Shown here in pieces: positions 25,505 through 34,345 of a stretch of 64,000 nt of DNA. Under the pieces are notes generated by a model that saw only the letters and a program-made list of their open reading frames with translations, did not search any database and was not told the origin of the DNA. Numbering within the stretch: the first letter of the stretch is position 1; each line of letters opens with the position of its first letter. Source of the stretch: Actinomadura luzonensis (GTDB lineage Bacteria; Actinomycetota; Actinomycetes; Streptosporangiales; Streptosporangiaceae); contig NZ_JAKRKC020000001.1 in the NCBI RefSeq assembly GCF_022664455.2, positions 310,001 to 374,000 of the forward strand, in the 5' to 3' direction. The position numbers were made by a program, and so were the translations under genes.

Positions 25505-25693
25505 TCAGGCGGTGCGGCACGCCGGATCCAGGCGGTCGGCCGTCCAGCGGAGCGAGTGCGCCAGCCGCACCCGCACGCCGGCCCTGGCCCGGCCGGGGCG
25601 GTGCGGCCGGCGCGGCGCGTCCGGCAGGGCCGCGCCGAGCGAACCCCGGTGGCCCATCGCGCTCTCGTGGGCGAGGACTTGCATGGCGTCCAT
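25505..25693 (-). CDS. 62-residue protein facing the LacI gene
   Basis: A short basic protein, MDAMQVLAHESAMGHRGSLG at its start and Arg/Pro-rich thereafter, with no membrane segment or known domain. A near-perfect AGGAGG five bases before the ATG and its position directly downstream of the LacI operators support real translation. It could be a regulatory peptide or the start of a transcript that once served a transport operon. Unrecognised. Confidence 0.5.
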   Translation of the reverse strand: MDAMQVLAHESAMGHRGSLGAALPDAPRRPHRPGRARAGVRVRLAHSLRWTADRLDPACRTA

Positions 25694-25705
25694 GACTACC
25701 TCCTT

Positions 25706-25735
25706 CTTAATCCATTAAGAGCTTAATCCATTAAG
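25706..25735. promoter_or_regulatory. Twin LacI-type operators
   Basis: Two identical palindromes CTTAATCCATTAAG at 25706-25719 and 25722-25735, start-to-start 16 bases, in an otherwise GC-rich region. The first abuts the AGGAGG of the 62-residue ORF. The second lies about 25 bases upstream of the -10 of the LacI gene. The sequence fits LacI-family half-sites of the TTAAT class. Confidence 0.7.
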
Positions 25736-25759
25736 AAGAGGACGGCAAGGCCGCCCGGG

Positions 25760-25765
25760 TACGGT
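25760..25765 (+). promoter_or_regulatory. -10 box of the leaderless lacI-type gene
   Basis: TACGGT followed by seven bases and the ATG at 25773; no ribosome site is visible. Confidence 0.45.
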
Positions 25766-25772
25766 GGGACGC

Positions 25773-26870
25773 ATGCCCAAGGTCACCCTCCAGACGATCG
25801 CCGACCGGCTGGGCGTGTCCCGGGCCACCGTCTCCTACGCCTTCTCCCGCCCCGACCAGCTCAGCGAAGGGCTGCGGCAGCGCATCCTCCAGGTCGCCGA
25901 CGAGCTGGGTTACGCCGGGCCCAACCCCACGGCCCGCAGCCTGCGGCTCGGCCGGGCCGGCGCGCTCGGGCTGATCTTCACCGAGACGCTGGCGTACGCG
26001 TTCGCCGACCCGTACTCGATCGGGTTCCTCCAGGGGCTGGCCACGGCCGCCGAGGACGCCGGGGCAGGGCTGCTCATCCTGCCCCTGCCGCACGGCGACC
26101 GGCGCAGCGAGACGGTCCGCGACGCGGTGGTCGACTCCTTCTGCGTGATGTCGCTGCCCGACGGGCACCCGGCGATGGCCGAGGTGCTGGCCAGGAAGCT
26201 GCCCGTGGTGATCGTCGACGAGCCGTACGTGCCGGGGCACCCGTTCGTCGGCACCGACGAGCCGGCTGCGGGGGCGGCGGCCGCCCGCCACGTGCTGGAG
26301 CTGGGGCACCGCCGCGTCGGCGTGGTCATGGCGGGCCTGCACGAGGACGGCCACACCGGCTGGTCCGGCCGCGAGCGGCAGGAGGGCGCGGTGTTCGCCG
26401 CCATGCGCGCGCGGCGGGGCGGCTACCAGCGCGCCTGCGAGGAGGCCGGCCTCGACTGGTGGGGCGGGGTGCCGTTCTACGAGGTGGCGCGCAACTCGCG
26501 CGAGGCGGGCCGCCGGGCGGGGCACGCGCTGCTCGGCCGCGACCCCCGGCCCACGGCGGTGCTCGCCAACACCGACGTGCTGGCGCTCGGCGTCCTCGAC
26601 GCGGCCGCCGACCTCGGGCTCGACGTGCCGGGCGAGCTGTCGGTGGTGGGCTTCTCCGACAGCGCGGCCGAGGAGGCCGGGCTGACCACCGTCCGGCAGG
26701 CCAGGCAGGAGATCGGCGAGACGGCGGGCCGCCTGCTGCTGTCCGGCGCGCTCCTGTCCGGCGCGGCCGCGGGGCGGCCCGCCGCCGCGGAGCCCGAGCG
26801 GCTGATCCTCCCCCATCGGCTGATCGTCCGCGCCACCACCGCGCCGCCGCCTCCCGAGGGGCGGCGCTGA
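25773..26870 (+). CDS. LacI-family transcriptional regulator
   Basis: 365 residues. The N-terminal helix-turn-helix is classic (VTLQTIADRLGVSRATVSYA, then FSRPDQLSEGLRQRIL) with the hinge GYAGPNPTARSLRLGR, followed by a periplasmic-binding-protein-like effector domain with TAVLANTDVLALGVLDAA and ELSVVGFSDSAAEEAGLTT. The effector is probably a sugar or nucleoside. No transport or sugar-catabolic operon lies alongside, so the visible targets are itself and the 62-residue ORF through the twin operators. Confidence 0.93.
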   Translation: MPKVTLQTIADRLGVSRATVSYAFSRPDQLSEGLRQRILQVADELGYAGPNPTARSLRLGRAGALGLIFTETLAYAFADPYSIGFLQGLATAAEDAGAGLLILPLPHGDRRSETVRDAVVDSFCVMSLPDGHPAMAEVLARKLPVVIVDEPYVPGHPFVGTDEPAAGAAAARHVLELGHRRVGVVMAGLHEDGHTGWSGRERQEGAVFAAMRARRGGYQRACEEAGLDWWGGVPFYEVARNSREAGRRAGHALLGRDPRPTAVLANTDVLALGVLDAAADLGLDVPGELSVVGFSDSAAEEAGLTTVRQARQEIGETAGRLLLSGALLSGAAAGRPAAAEPERLILPHRLIVRATTAPPPPEGRR

Positions 26871-26983
26871 CCTGACCTGTGGCTCAGTCTTGGGCCGCCA
26901 ACTTGTGAAGATTAAACTCGCGAACCCGGTTTGCGCCGCCGCCTCCGCCGGTAGGGTTGGAATCCCTCCTATGAAGGACAGCC

Positions 26984-27268
26984 ATGGCGGAATTCATCGA
27001 GGTCCGCACCACGGTCGAAGGTCACGAGAAGGCGGCCGCTCTGGCGCACGAGATCCTGGGCGCGGGCCTCGCGACCTCCATCGACATCGACGAAGTCTCC
27101 TCCTCCGCCGGCACTGCCCGCTGGCAGCTCACCCTCATCACCACCGGCGTCCAGGCGCCGGAGATGGAGGAGCTGATCAGGGCCTCGGGCGACGCCGGCC
27201 CGATCGACAGCCGGCCGGTCACCCACGACATCGACAGCTATCCCGACTGGCTGCCCGACCACCCCTGA
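26984..27268 (+). CDS. CutA-like divalent-ion tolerance protein
   Basis: 94 residues with the compact ferredoxin-like alpha/beta fold of CutA1: EFIEVRTTVEGHEKAAALAHEILGAGLATSIDI corresponds to the family's first strand-helix-strand and is followed by a W-x-L-T-L-I-T-T strand. The overall similarity is moderate and it is at the short end of the family. A TAGGGT -10 at 26952-26957 and GAAGGA before the ATG are visible. The role in copper tolerance is by family only. Confidence 0.68.
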   Translation: MAEFIEVRTTVEGHEKAAALAHEILGAGLATSIDIDEVSSSAGTARWQLTLITTGVQAPEMEELIRASGDAGPIDSRPVTHDIDSYPDWLPDHP

Positions 27269-27286
27269 CCGGGCTCCTCCACCCGC

Positions 27287-27550
27287 TCAGCGCTTGCCGC
27301 CGCCGCTGACCGCCCGGCGGTGGAAGGTCTGCGCCCCGGCGCGGTGCACCGCGGCCTTGACCAGGCCGAAGATCGCCCCCTGCACGGTCGCGGCGACGAG
27401 GATCTCCGTCCATCCGCGCTCCAGGTCGTCGGCGTCCGGCGCGTCGTCCTGCCCCGACGCCAGCTTCCACACCCGCTTGAACAGCGAAGCGGCCAGCGTG
27501 GCGCTGAGCATGCCCATCCCCAGCGATACGGCTTTCTCCACGGGTCTCAT
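27287..27550 (-). CDS. DUF4235 membrane-associated protein
   Basis: 87 residues. The DUF4235 pattern is KAVSLGMGMLSATLAASLFKRVWKL, an acidic loop (SGQDDAPDADDLERGWTEI), and a second hydrophobic helix ILVAATVQGAIFGLVKAAVHRAGA. Function is unknown; small two-helix proteins of this type are common in actinomycetes. ATG at 27550 has GGAGAGGTGAG upstream. Confidence 0.82.
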   Translation of the reverse strand: MRPVEKAVSLGMGMLSATLAASLFKRVWKLASGQDDAPDADDLERGWTEILVAATVQGAIFGLVKAAVHRAGAQTFHRRAVSGGGKR

Positions 27551-27597
27551 CTCACCTCTCCTCACGACGGTGTCTGCCCGTGCCCCGTGTCAGCCGT

Positions 27598-28419
27598 CTA
27601 AACGCGCTGCTCCCGTTCCAGCGTCAGGCCGTGGCAGGCGATGGCCGCGGCGGCGACCACGTTGAGCGAGTCGACGCCCGCCGCCATGGCGGCCGCGCTC
27701 ATGCGGATGCACACCGCCCGGTCGGCCTCCCGCAGCCAGTGCGAGGACAGGCCGTCGCCCTCGGCGCCGAGCAGCAGCGCCATGCGCTCGGCGCGCTCGA
27801 CGGCCTCCAGCGGGACGGCGCTCTGGTCGGGCGTCAGCGCGAGGGTGACGAAGCCCGCCTCGCGCAGCCGGGACAGGCCGTCGAACCAGTCGTCCATCCG
27901 GGCGTACGGGATCGAGAAGACCGCGCCCATCGAGACCTTCACCGCCCGCCGGTAGAGCGGGTCGGCGCAGCGCGGCGAGAGCAGGACGCCGTCCACGCCG
28001 AGCGCGGCCGCCGAGCGGAAGATGGCGCCCACGTTGCTGTGGTCGACCAGGTCCTCCAGCACCAGCAGGCGGCGGGCCGGGCCCTTCAGCAGGCTCTCGA
28101 CGGACGGCAGCGGCAGACGTTCCATGGAGGCCAGGGCGCCGCGGTGCACCTGGAAGCCGGCGATGCCGGACATGAGCTCGTCGCTCACCACGTACACGAG
28201 GGCGTCGCCGAGGACGTCGGCCAGGGAGGGCAGCCAGCGGCGGGTGGTCAGGACCGAGCGGATCGGGTAGCCGGCGCCGATGGCGCGCCTGATGACCTTC
28301 TCGCCCTCGGCGAGGAAGAGGCCGCGCTCGGCCTCCAGGCTCTTGCGCAGCTCCACGTCGCGCAGCCGGGTGTAGTCGGACAGGCGCGGGTCGGCGGCGT
28401 CGGTGACGTACTCAAGCAC
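27598..28419 (-). CDS. SpoU-class (TrmH-like) RNA 2'-O-methyltransferase
   Basis: 273 residues with an N-terminal substrate-binding extension (about 1-110) and a SPOUT domain showing all three motifs: DHSNVGAIFRSAAALGVDGV (about 125-144), LLGAEGDGLS (motif 2), and SAAAMAAGVDSLNVVAAAAI (motif 3, knot). It methylates ribose in rRNA or tRNA using S-adenosylmethionine; the target is unknown. The start is GTG at 28419. Confidence 0.92.
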   Translation of the reverse strand: MLEYVTDAADPRLSDYTRLRDVELRKSLEAERGLFLAEGEKVIRRAIGAGYPIRSVLTTRRWLPSLADVLGDALVYVVSDELMSGIAGFQVHRGALASMERLPLPSVESLLKGPARRLLVLEDLVDHSNVGAIFRSAAALGVDGVLLSPRCADPLYRRAVKVSMGAVFSIPYARMDDWFDGLSRLREAGFVTLALTPDQSAVPLEAVERAERMALLLGAEGDGLSSHWLREADRAVCIRMSAAAMAAGVDSLNVVAAAAIACHGLTLEREQRV

Positions 28420-28438
28420 CCCTCGATACTGCCAGCGC

Positions 28439-29212
28439 TCAGGAGCCGTCCCGCACCGGCGGGCGGCGCCGCAGGAGCTGCCACGACAGCGCGTAGCAGG
28501 CGAGGACGAGGCACAGGCCGACGACCGTGCCCGCGCCGGTCTTGGTGAGCACGCTGGGCAGGCCGAGCGCCGGGCTGGGCTCGTCCACCAGGGGCCAGAG
28601 GAGGGCCCCGGCGACGACGCCCCCCGCGCAGGCCGCGAGGACCACCCGGCGGGTCGTGGCGGAGAGCGCCAGCCGCTCCGGCAGGGGGGCGGGCCGCATC
28701 CTGGCCAGGCCGCGCCACGCCCACCACACGACCACGGCCAGGCCGGCCGCCGAGGAGGCGTACTGCAGGAGGCGGAAGAGCGGCAGCGCCCCGAGCACCT
28801 CGGCCGACAGCCACGCGCCCCACCGGACGGCCCCGGTGGAGTGGGTGAAGGAGTCCCAGACGACGTGCGTGGCGGCGCCGATCACCGCGCCGGCCGCGAC
28901 GGGCAGCGGGCGGAGCCGGGCGGGGGCGAGCAGCGCGGCCCGCCCGGCGAGCCCGGGCGGCAGCAGGGCGGTCAGGGGATCGCGCAGGACGCGGTGGAAC
29001 AGCACCACCAGCAGCGCCGCCGCGGCCAGGTCGAGGGTGAGGACGCCGGTCCAGGAGTGCCAGTCGGCGTAGACGGGCAGGAACGGCAGGAAGATCGGCA
29101 GGTCGGGGGCCATCGCGCCGGCGGCCAGCGCCCACGGGTCGGCCAGGCGGCGCACCCGGGCGGCCGAGACCAGCGGCAGCACCGCCGCCACATGGGCGGG
29201 CGTGAACGGCAT
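28439..29212 (-). CDS. DUF4184 integral membrane protein
   Basis: 257 residues. It starts MPFTPAHVAAVLPL, the hallmark of DUF4184, followed by APDLPIFLPF and the helix GAVIGAATHVVWDSFTHSTG, whose His/Asp residues resemble the metal-dependent membrane hydrolases of the YdjM/LexA-regulated type. The true ATG at 29212 has GGGGGAGGGG upstream; the frame remains open further upstream to 29305. Function is unknown. Confidence 0.82.
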   Translation of the reverse strand: MPFTPAHVAAVLPLVSAARVRRLADPWALAAGAMAPDLPIFLPFLPVYADWHSWTGVLTLDLAAAALLVVLFHRVLRDPLTALLPPGLAGRAALLAPARLRPLPVAAGAVIGAATHVVWDSFTHSTGAVRWGAWLSAEVLGALPLFRLLQYASSAAGLAVVVWWAWRGLARMRPAPLPERLALSATTRRVVLAACAGGVVAGALLWPLVDEPSPALGLPSVLTKTGAGTVVGLCLVLACYALSWQLLRRRPPVRDGS

Positions 29213-29352
29213 GTCCCCTCCCCCTCGTTTGATCACCCTATCGGCCGATCTTGCCCATCCTTTGCCGGGATCGACCGCGATCACGTACGGTACTGGGTAC
29301 GTCACTCATCGTCGCCGACGGCCGGGCGGCTGCGGAGTTCGGGAGGTCTTCG

Positions 29353-29988
29353 GTGCCTGACCAGCGGATTCACGAACGTCCGGCCGTGTCGGCCGAGTGG
29401 CTGGGCGACGCCCGCGCGGCCCGCGTCCTGTCCCTGGTCACCCTCGCCTGGCTCGGCGTGGAGAGCACGCTCGGCCTGGCGGCCGGGGTGTCGGCGCACT
29501 CGGTCGCGCTCATGGGATGGGCGCTGTCGGCTTTGGTGGAGGCGGCGGCCAGCCTGATCGTGGTGTGGCGGTTCACCGGCTCGCGCACGTTGTCGCCGCG
29601 CGCGGAGGGCTCGGCGCGGCGGGCGGTCGCGGTGAGCTTCTGGCTGCTGGCCCCCTACCTGGTGGTGCACGTGGCCTACGACCTGGGCGAGGGGCAGCGC
29701 TCGGCGCCGAGCGCGCTCGGCCTCGCGGTGACCGCGGTCAGCCTGGCCGGCATGCCGGTGCTGGGCCTGGCCAAGCGGCGGCTCGGCCGGCGGCTCGGCT
29801 CGCCGGCGACGGCCGGCGAGGGCACCCAGAACCTCATCTGCGGGGCCATGGCGGCCGGCGTGCTGGCCGGGCTGTGGCTCAACACGCTGGGCTGGTGGTG
29901 GGCCGACCCGGCGATGGCGCTGGCGCTGGCGGCGGTCGCGGCGCGCGAGGGCGCCCGGGCCTGGCACGGCCACGCCTGCTGCCACTGA
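29353..29988 (+). CDS. CDF-like cation-efflux-family membrane protein
   Basis: 211 residues and about six hydrophobic segments. The arrangement (EWLGDARAARVLSLVTLAWLGVESTLGLAAG, then HSVALMGWALSALVEAAASL) matches the transmembrane half of cation diffusion facilitators, but the usual HxxxD metal ligands are partly replaced and there is no C-terminal cytosolic domain. Transport activity is therefore uncertain. The terminal HGHACCH could bind metal. GTG at 29353 is six bases after GGGAGG. Confidence 0.7.
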   Translation: MPDQRIHERPAVSAEWLGDARAARVLSLVTLAWLGVESTLGLAAGVSAHSVALMGWALSALVEAAASLIVVWRFTGSRTLSPRAEGSARRAVAVSFWLLAPYLVVHVAYDLGEGQRSAPSALGLAVTAVSLAGMPVLGLAKRRLGRRLGSPATAGEGTQNLICGAMAAGVLAGLWLNTLGWWWADPAMALALAAVAAREGARAWHGHACCH

Positions 29989-30110
29989 TCCACACGGCCC
30001 GCGGCAGGCCGCTGACCTCGTACGGTCGCGGGTGCTTACACCTGCTGTCACCGGTCCCGCAGCGGCCTCGCGCGGTCACAGCACGTGATCACCGCACCAA
30101 AAGGGGTGTT

Positions 30111-30138
30111 TTGCACCACTGACTGCACCGAGTATCGT
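30111..30138 (+). promoter_or_regulatory. Candidate promoter of the VWA gene
   Basis: TTGCAC (30111-30116) and TATCGT (30133-30138) with a 16-base spacer. The 5' leader would begin with a hairpin GGAG-TA-TTGC/GCAA-CTCC (about 30142-30162). A second -10-like TAGGGT lies near 30167. Confidence 0.4.
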
Positions 30139-30206
30139 TCCCGGAGTATTGCGGAGCAACTCCCGCTAGGGTCTCCGAGAGGTCTCGACACACCTAAGAG
30201 GACATC

Positions 30207-31979
30207 GTGGGGCGACACCGCACAGACGAGCTCGACGGCGGATACCGGGCCGGCGACCCCCCCTCACGGCGGCGGGCGCGCACCAGCCGGGGCCGCGTGC
30301 TCGTCCCGCTGGCCGGCGCCGTGGCGCTGGCCGTGCTCCTCGGTGTGGCCGCGTTCGTCATCTTCAACCGCGAGCACGACTGCTCCAGCGGCAAGCTCGC
30401 GCTGCGCGTGGTGGCGACCCCCGACATCCAGCCGGCGCTCAGCAAGATCGCGGGCAACTACAACAAGGCCATGCACTCAGTCGACAGCAAGTGCGTGGAC
30501 GTGACGGTGGTCAAGGAGGCCGCGGCGCGGACGGCCAACGCGCTGGCCGCGGGCAAGGCGAGCGCCGACCTGTGGGTGGCCGACTCCAGCCTGCTGCTGG
30601 AGAGCATGCGCGCGGCCGACGCCGCCGGGGCGCTGCCGCGTCCTGACGGCTCCGTCGCGCTCTCCCCCGTCGTGCTGGCCACGGCCAAGACCTCCGCGGC
30701 GAAGCTGGAGGGCACGCTCAAGCCGAGCTGGACCGCCATGGTCGAGGCCGCGAACGTGGCCAACGTGGACGGCCCCGGCAGGAAGGTCCGGGTGCTCGCC
30801 CTCGACCCGCAGAAGAACTCCGCGGGCCTGGCCGCCCTGCTGGCCGCGGCCGGCGCCGCGAAGGCGGCCAAGCAGGACAAGGCGCTCGTCGGCGCGCTGA
30901 AGGAGCTGTCGGGCCAGCTCGCCTCCGACCCGGCCGCGCTGCTGGCCAGCCTGACCGTCAAGTCGGGCAGCCGGGTGCCGGTGGGCGTCGCCTCCGAGCA
31001 GGCCGTCTACGCCCACAACGCGCGCAAGCCGGAGTCGCCGGTCGTCGCCCTCTACCCCCAGGAGGGCACGCTCAGCCTCGACTACCCGCTGACGGTCCTG
31101 ACCAAGGACCCCGCGACGCTCAAGGCCGTCGCGGACTTCAAGAAGGACCTGGCCGGCGGGGCGGCGGAGAAGGTCCTGCGCGACGCCGGGTTCCGCAGCG
31201 CCGACGGCAAGGCGGGCGACGGGCTGTCGAAGGAGAAGGGCTTCACGCCGGAGGCGCCGCGCGCTCTGGAGCCGCCCGACGCGGCGACCGTCGCGCGGAT
31301 GGTGCAGACCTGGTCCCGGCTCAACCTCGGCACCCGCCTGCTGACGCTGCTCGACGTGTCGGGGACGATGGCGCTGCCGGTGCCGGGCACCGGCATGACC
31401 CGCATGCAGGCCATCAACAAGATCGCCACCGAGGGGCTGGGCCTCTTCCCCGCCGACTCCGAGCTGGGGCTGTGGACGTTCTCCACCCACCTCGACGGGC
31501 GCGGCAAGGACTGGAAGGAGCTGGTGTCGGTCGGCCCGGTCAGCGAGCCGATCAACGGCACGCTGCGCAAGGACATCCTGGTCAGGACCTTCGCCCAGAT
31601 CCAGGCCAAGGCGACCGGCGACACCGGGCTGAACGACACGGTGAAGGCCGCCTACACGCAGCTCAGCAAGACGTACAAGGAAGACAAGATCAACACCCTG
31701 CTGATCCTGACGGACGGCGCGGGCAACGACGACCCCGACGGCGGCCTGTCCAACGCCGGGCTGCTCCAGTACCTGAGGAGCGCCTACAACCCGAAGCGGC
31801 CGATCAGCATCCTGCTCATCGCCTTCGGGCCGGAGGCCGAGAAGGGCAAGCAGCAGATGGACGCGGTGGCCAAGGCCACGGGCGGCGAGGCGTACATCGC
31901 CAAGGACGTCCTCCAGGTCCGCGACTTCTTCCTCCAGGGCATGGAACGCCGGCTCTGCACGCCGAACTGCGACGGCTGA
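30207..31979 (+). CDS. Substrate-binding / von Willebrand factor A fusion protein
   Basis: 590 residues, membrane-anchored by one N-terminal helix (about 30-52, [21 protein letters not shown]). The outer part has a periplasmic-binding (SBP_bac_11-like) domain (about 64-330) and a C-terminal VWA domain (about 375-585) with the MIDAS sequence DVSGTM (D383), LTDGAGNDD and [13 protein letters not shown] loops. Such proteins bind a ligand or partner outside the cell through metal-dependent adhesion. GTG at 30207 has AGAGGA upstream. It precedes an ECF-like sigma gene on the same strand by about 100 bases. Confidence 0.88.
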   Translation: MGRHRTDELDGGYRAGDPPSRRRARTSRGRVLVPLAGAVALAVLLGVAAFVIFNREHDCSSGKLALRVVATPDIQPALSKIAGNYNKAMHSVDSKCVDVTVVKEAAARTANALAAGKASADLWVADSSLLLESMRAADAAGALPRPDGSVALSPVVLATAKTSAAKLEGTLKPSWTAMVEAANVANVDGPGRKVRVLALDPQKNSAGLAALLAAAGAAKAAKQDKALVGALKELSGQLASDPAALLASLTVKSGSRVPVGVASEQAVYAHNARKPESPVVALYPQEGTLSLDYPLTVLTKDPATLKAVADFKKDLAGGAAEKVLRDAGFRSADGKAGDGLSKEKGFTPEAPRALEPPDAATVARMVQTWSRLNLGTRLLTLLDVSGTMALPVPGTGMTRMQAINKIATEGLGLFPADSELGLWTFSTHLDGRGKDWKELVSVGPVSEPINGTLRKDILVRTFAQIQAKATGDTGLNDTVKAAYTQLSKTYKEDKINTLLILTDGAGNDDPDGGLSNAGLLQYLRSAYNPKRPISILLIAFGPEAEKGKQQMDAVAKATGGEAYIAKDVLQVRDFFLQGMERRLCTPNCDG

Positions 31980-32082
31980 CCTGAACTCATGCCCATCGGG
32001 CATGACGGGCGAACCCTCACAAAAGGGGGCGCGTCCTCTCCGCGTGGGGCTCACGTGCCCGTCTACCCGGGGGAGGAAATCC

Positions 32083-33177
32083 GTGCCTGGATGGCCGACC
32101 GTCGATCGCGCCGCCGACCACGACCTGGTGGAGGCGTTGCGGCGTACGGACACCGACGCTCCCGCCACGCTCTACGACTCCTACGGCGAGCGGCTGCACG
32201 ACTACGCCTACTGCCTGACCGGCGAGCCCGACCTGGCCGCCGACGCCGTGCACGACGCCCTCGTGACCGCCCAGGGCTGGGTGGAGCGGCTGAAGGAGCC
32301 CGGCCGGCTGCGGGCCTGGCTGTACGCGCTGACCAGGGCCCAGGTCGGGGCCCGGCTGGCGCACCGCGGCGCGCCGCCGCGCGGCCTGCCGCTGCCCGAC
32401 CCGGCCGAGCAGGAGGACCCCGAGCTGGCCGACCTGGTGCACGAGACGCTGGGCGAGCTGGCCGCCGCCGACCGCGAGGTGGTGGTGCTGTCGCTGCGCC
32501 ACGGCCTCACCCCGTCCGAGGCCGGCGCGGTGCTGGCGCTGACCTCGCGGCAGGCGGCGGCCCGGCTGGCCAAGGCCCGCGACCACCTGGAGATCGCCGC
32601 CGCCGCCGTGGTGCTGGCGAGGACCGGCCGGGCGCACTGCCCGGACCTGTCGGCGATGGTCGACTCCTGGGAGGGACCCCTCACCCCGCTGCTGCGCAGG
32701 CGGTTGGCCGGGCACATCGGCGGCTGCGAGGTGTGCACCGAGCGGCGGCGCCGGCAGGTGGACGGCGCGCGCCTGCTCGACCTGGTGCCGGTCGGCTACC
32801 CGCCGCTCTCGCTGCGCCGCCGGGTGGTCGAGACCTGCGTGAGCCCGGAGCGCGACCAGGCCAGGACGCTGATCATGGATCGCGGGGACAACTTCGACCG
32901 GACCGGGTTCCCGGCGCCGGGCGCGCGCGGCCGGGCCCGCCGGCGCGCGCCGCGCCGCCTCGCGCCGGTGGTGCTGGCCGGCGCGTGCGTGCTGGCCGCG
33001 ACGGGCGCGGTCGTGGTGATCAACGGTGGTGCGGCGGCGGACAAGACGGCGCTGCGGTTCGCGCCGGCCTCGCCGGAGCCGTCCGCGCCGCCCGCCGATC
33101 CCGGCACCGGCGCCGATCCCGGCACCGGCGACAGCGGCAGCCCGGCCCCGATCCGGTGCCCGACCAGGACGGGGTGA
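32083..33177 (+). CDS. ECF-like sigma-70 factor with C-terminal membrane anchor
   Basis: 364 residues. Region 2 (about 10-80; LVEALRRTDTDAPATLYDSY then DYAYCLTGEPDLAADAVHD) and region 4 (about 120-170; ELAAADREVVVLSLRHGLTP) form a divergent ECF sigma. A zinc-finger-like anti-sigma region follows (RRRLAGHIGGCEVCTERRR), then a membrane helix (VVLAGACVLAATGAVVVI) and a Pro/Gly-rich tail. GTG at 32083 follows GGGAGGAAAT. In related proteins the tail leads into an extracytoplasmic Ig-like domain. Here that domain lies in the overlapping frame at 33174, so the gene is split by an apparent 1-base deletion. Confidence 0.82.
   Translation: MPGWPTVDRAADHDLVEALRRTDTDAPATLYDSYGERLHDYAYCLTGEPDLAADAVHDALVTAQGWVERLKEPGRLRAWLYALTRAQVGARLAHRGAPPRGLPLPDPAEQEDPELADLVHETLGELAAADREVVVLSLRHGLTPSEAGAVLALTSRQAAARLAKARDHLEIAAAAVVLARTGRAHCPDLSAMVDSWEGPLTPLLRRRLAGHIGGCEVCTERRRRQVDGARLLDLVPVGYPPLSLRRRVVETCVSPERDQARTLIMDRGDNFDRTGFPAPGARGRARRRAPRRLAPVVLAGACVLAATGAVVVINGGAAADKTALRFAPASPEPSAPPADPGTGADPGTGDSGSPAPIRCPTRTG
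33094..33129 (+). repeat. Perfect 18-bp tandem duplication
   Basis: GCCGATCCCGGCACCGGC occurs at 33094-33111 and again at 33112-33129, encoding ADPGTG twice in the linker after the membrane helix. It lies directly before the reading-frame change. Confidence 0.85.
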
Positions 33178-33686
33178 CGCCGTCGCCGAGCGTCCGCGCC
33201 CCGGTCCACCCGGGCGGCCGGCCCGCCGCCACCCGCCCGGCGGCGCGGCCCGCGACGCTGCCGAGCCGCGCCCCGGCGCGCACCACGCGCCGCCCGGTGC
33301 CGGCCGCCCGGCTGAGCGCGTCCTGCCCGGGCGGCATCGAGACCGCGGCGCGGATCGGGCTGAGCGCCCGCGGCGCGACGGTGTCGTGGGTGGCGACGGC
33401 CGCGCACGGCCTGGAGGTCTCCCCCGCGAGCGGGTCGATCAAGGCCGGCGGCTCGGTGCGGATCTGGGTGACGGTGACGGACCCCACCGCGGCGGGCGCC
33501 GGCCGGGTGGCGTTCACCTCGAACGGCGGCACCGTGAGCTGCGCGCTGACCTGGGCCGGCGAGGACGGCCACCAGCCGGAGGCGTCCGGCCCGCCGGACG
33601 ACGGCCCGGCGGCCACCCCGTCCGAGCCCGCCGCCTCCCCGTCCGGAATGGCGTCTTCGGCCATTGATGACATGCACGGGGAATAA
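33174..33686 (+). CDS. Extracytoplasmic Ig-like (BACON-type) domain ORF, probably 3' part of the sigma gene
   Basis: 170 residues starting from GTG at 33174, whose last two bases are the TG of the upstream TGA (GTGA overlap). A Pro/Arg/Ala-rich linker is followed by a beta domain (LSARGATVSWVATAAHGLEV ... VTVTDPTAAGAGRVAFTSNG) with two Cys (SASCPGG, VSCALTW), like the BACON-type domains ending actinobacterial membrane sigma proteins. It has no signal of its own, so alone it would stay in the cytosol. It therefore makes best sense fused to the upstream protein through frameshift or sequence correction, although translational coupling would also allow separate synthesis. Confidence 0.65.
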   Translation: MTPSPSVRAPVHPGGRPAATRPAARPATLPSRAPARTTRRPVPAARLSASCPGGIETAARIGLSARGATVSWVATAAHGLEVSPASGSIKAGGSVRIWVTVTDPTAAGAGRVAFTSNGGTVSCALTWAGEDGHQPEASGPPDDGPAATPSEPAASPSGMASSAIDDMHGE

Positions 33687-33973
33687 AGCGGGCACTAACT
33701 CACAGCAGATACACATCTGAGCGACAAACGGGGATAAAACGGACCCCGGCTCGTGAACACCGGGCTACATAGGGCATTCTGGTGTGCTTGGGGACGGCGC
33801 CGGGCCCGGAATCGCTTGACCGTGTGCTGAAAGTCACACGAGAAATTCCATCCTGCCGGTAAACCGGAGCACGTCGCCAAGCGTCGGCATTGACGTGTCC
33901 GGGCGCGGATTGATCCCATGAACTGGCGATCAGCCGTGCTGTTACCAGTCGAAGAGCAGGAGAGAACCGGGAG
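33687..33973. other. Intergenic region before the polysaccharide operon
   Basis: 287 bases with no supported gene. Visible elements are GTGTG-N8-CACAC (about 33820-33838), CCGGT-AA-ACCGG (about 33857-33868) and a TTGACG near 33891 with no convincing -10. The promoter of the operon starting at 33974 must lie here. Its composition is less GC-rich than the flanks. Confidence 0.4.
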
Positions 33974-34345
33974 ATGCTCAAGCAACACCGCAGGGCCCTC
34001 GCCTGGCTGGTGGGGCTGGCCTGCGTCGCCGGAGCGGTGGTGGCGCTGTTCGACATCCAGACGCCGCTGCGCCCGTTCCTGATCTCCCTGTTCCTGCTGG
34101 TGGTGCCGGGAGCGGCGGTGGTGGGACTGTTGCGTGATCGTGATCCCCTCGCCGCACTGTCCGTCGGAGCCGCGGCAAGCCTCGTCATGAACGTCCTGCT
34201 CGCCGAGGCCATGCTCCTCTTCGGCGCCTGGTCGCCGAGGGCCGGCGTGGCGACCGTCGCCGTGCTGGGCGGATTCATGTACGTGCTCCGTGTCTTGTAC
34301 CGGGGGAAGAGCATGCAGACCGAACAGGGGGCCAGGACAAGGTGA
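33974..34345 (+). CDS. Small membrane protein opening the polysaccharide operon
   Basis: 123 residues with four hydrophobic stretches (WLVGLACVAGAVVALF, PFLISLFLLVVPGAAVVGLL, SVGAAASLVMNVLLAEAMLL, GVATVAVLGGFMYVLRVLY). There is no recognised family; it resembles the membrane part of DUF1616-like proteins. GGGAG precedes the ATG. Its TGA overlaps the GTG of the GNAT gene (GTGA), so the two are translationally coupled. Confidence 0.75.
   Translation: MLKQHRRALAWLVGLACVAGAVVALFDIQTPLRPFLISLFLLVVPGAAVVGLLRDRDPLAALSVGAAASLVMNVLLAEAMLLFGAWSPRAGVATVAVLGGFMYVLRVLYRGKSMQTEQGARTR

Noticed and set aside
29353..29988. Calling the CDF-like protein a metal exporter
   Set aside because: Metal ligands and the cytosolic domain are incomplete, so only a family resemblance is claimed.
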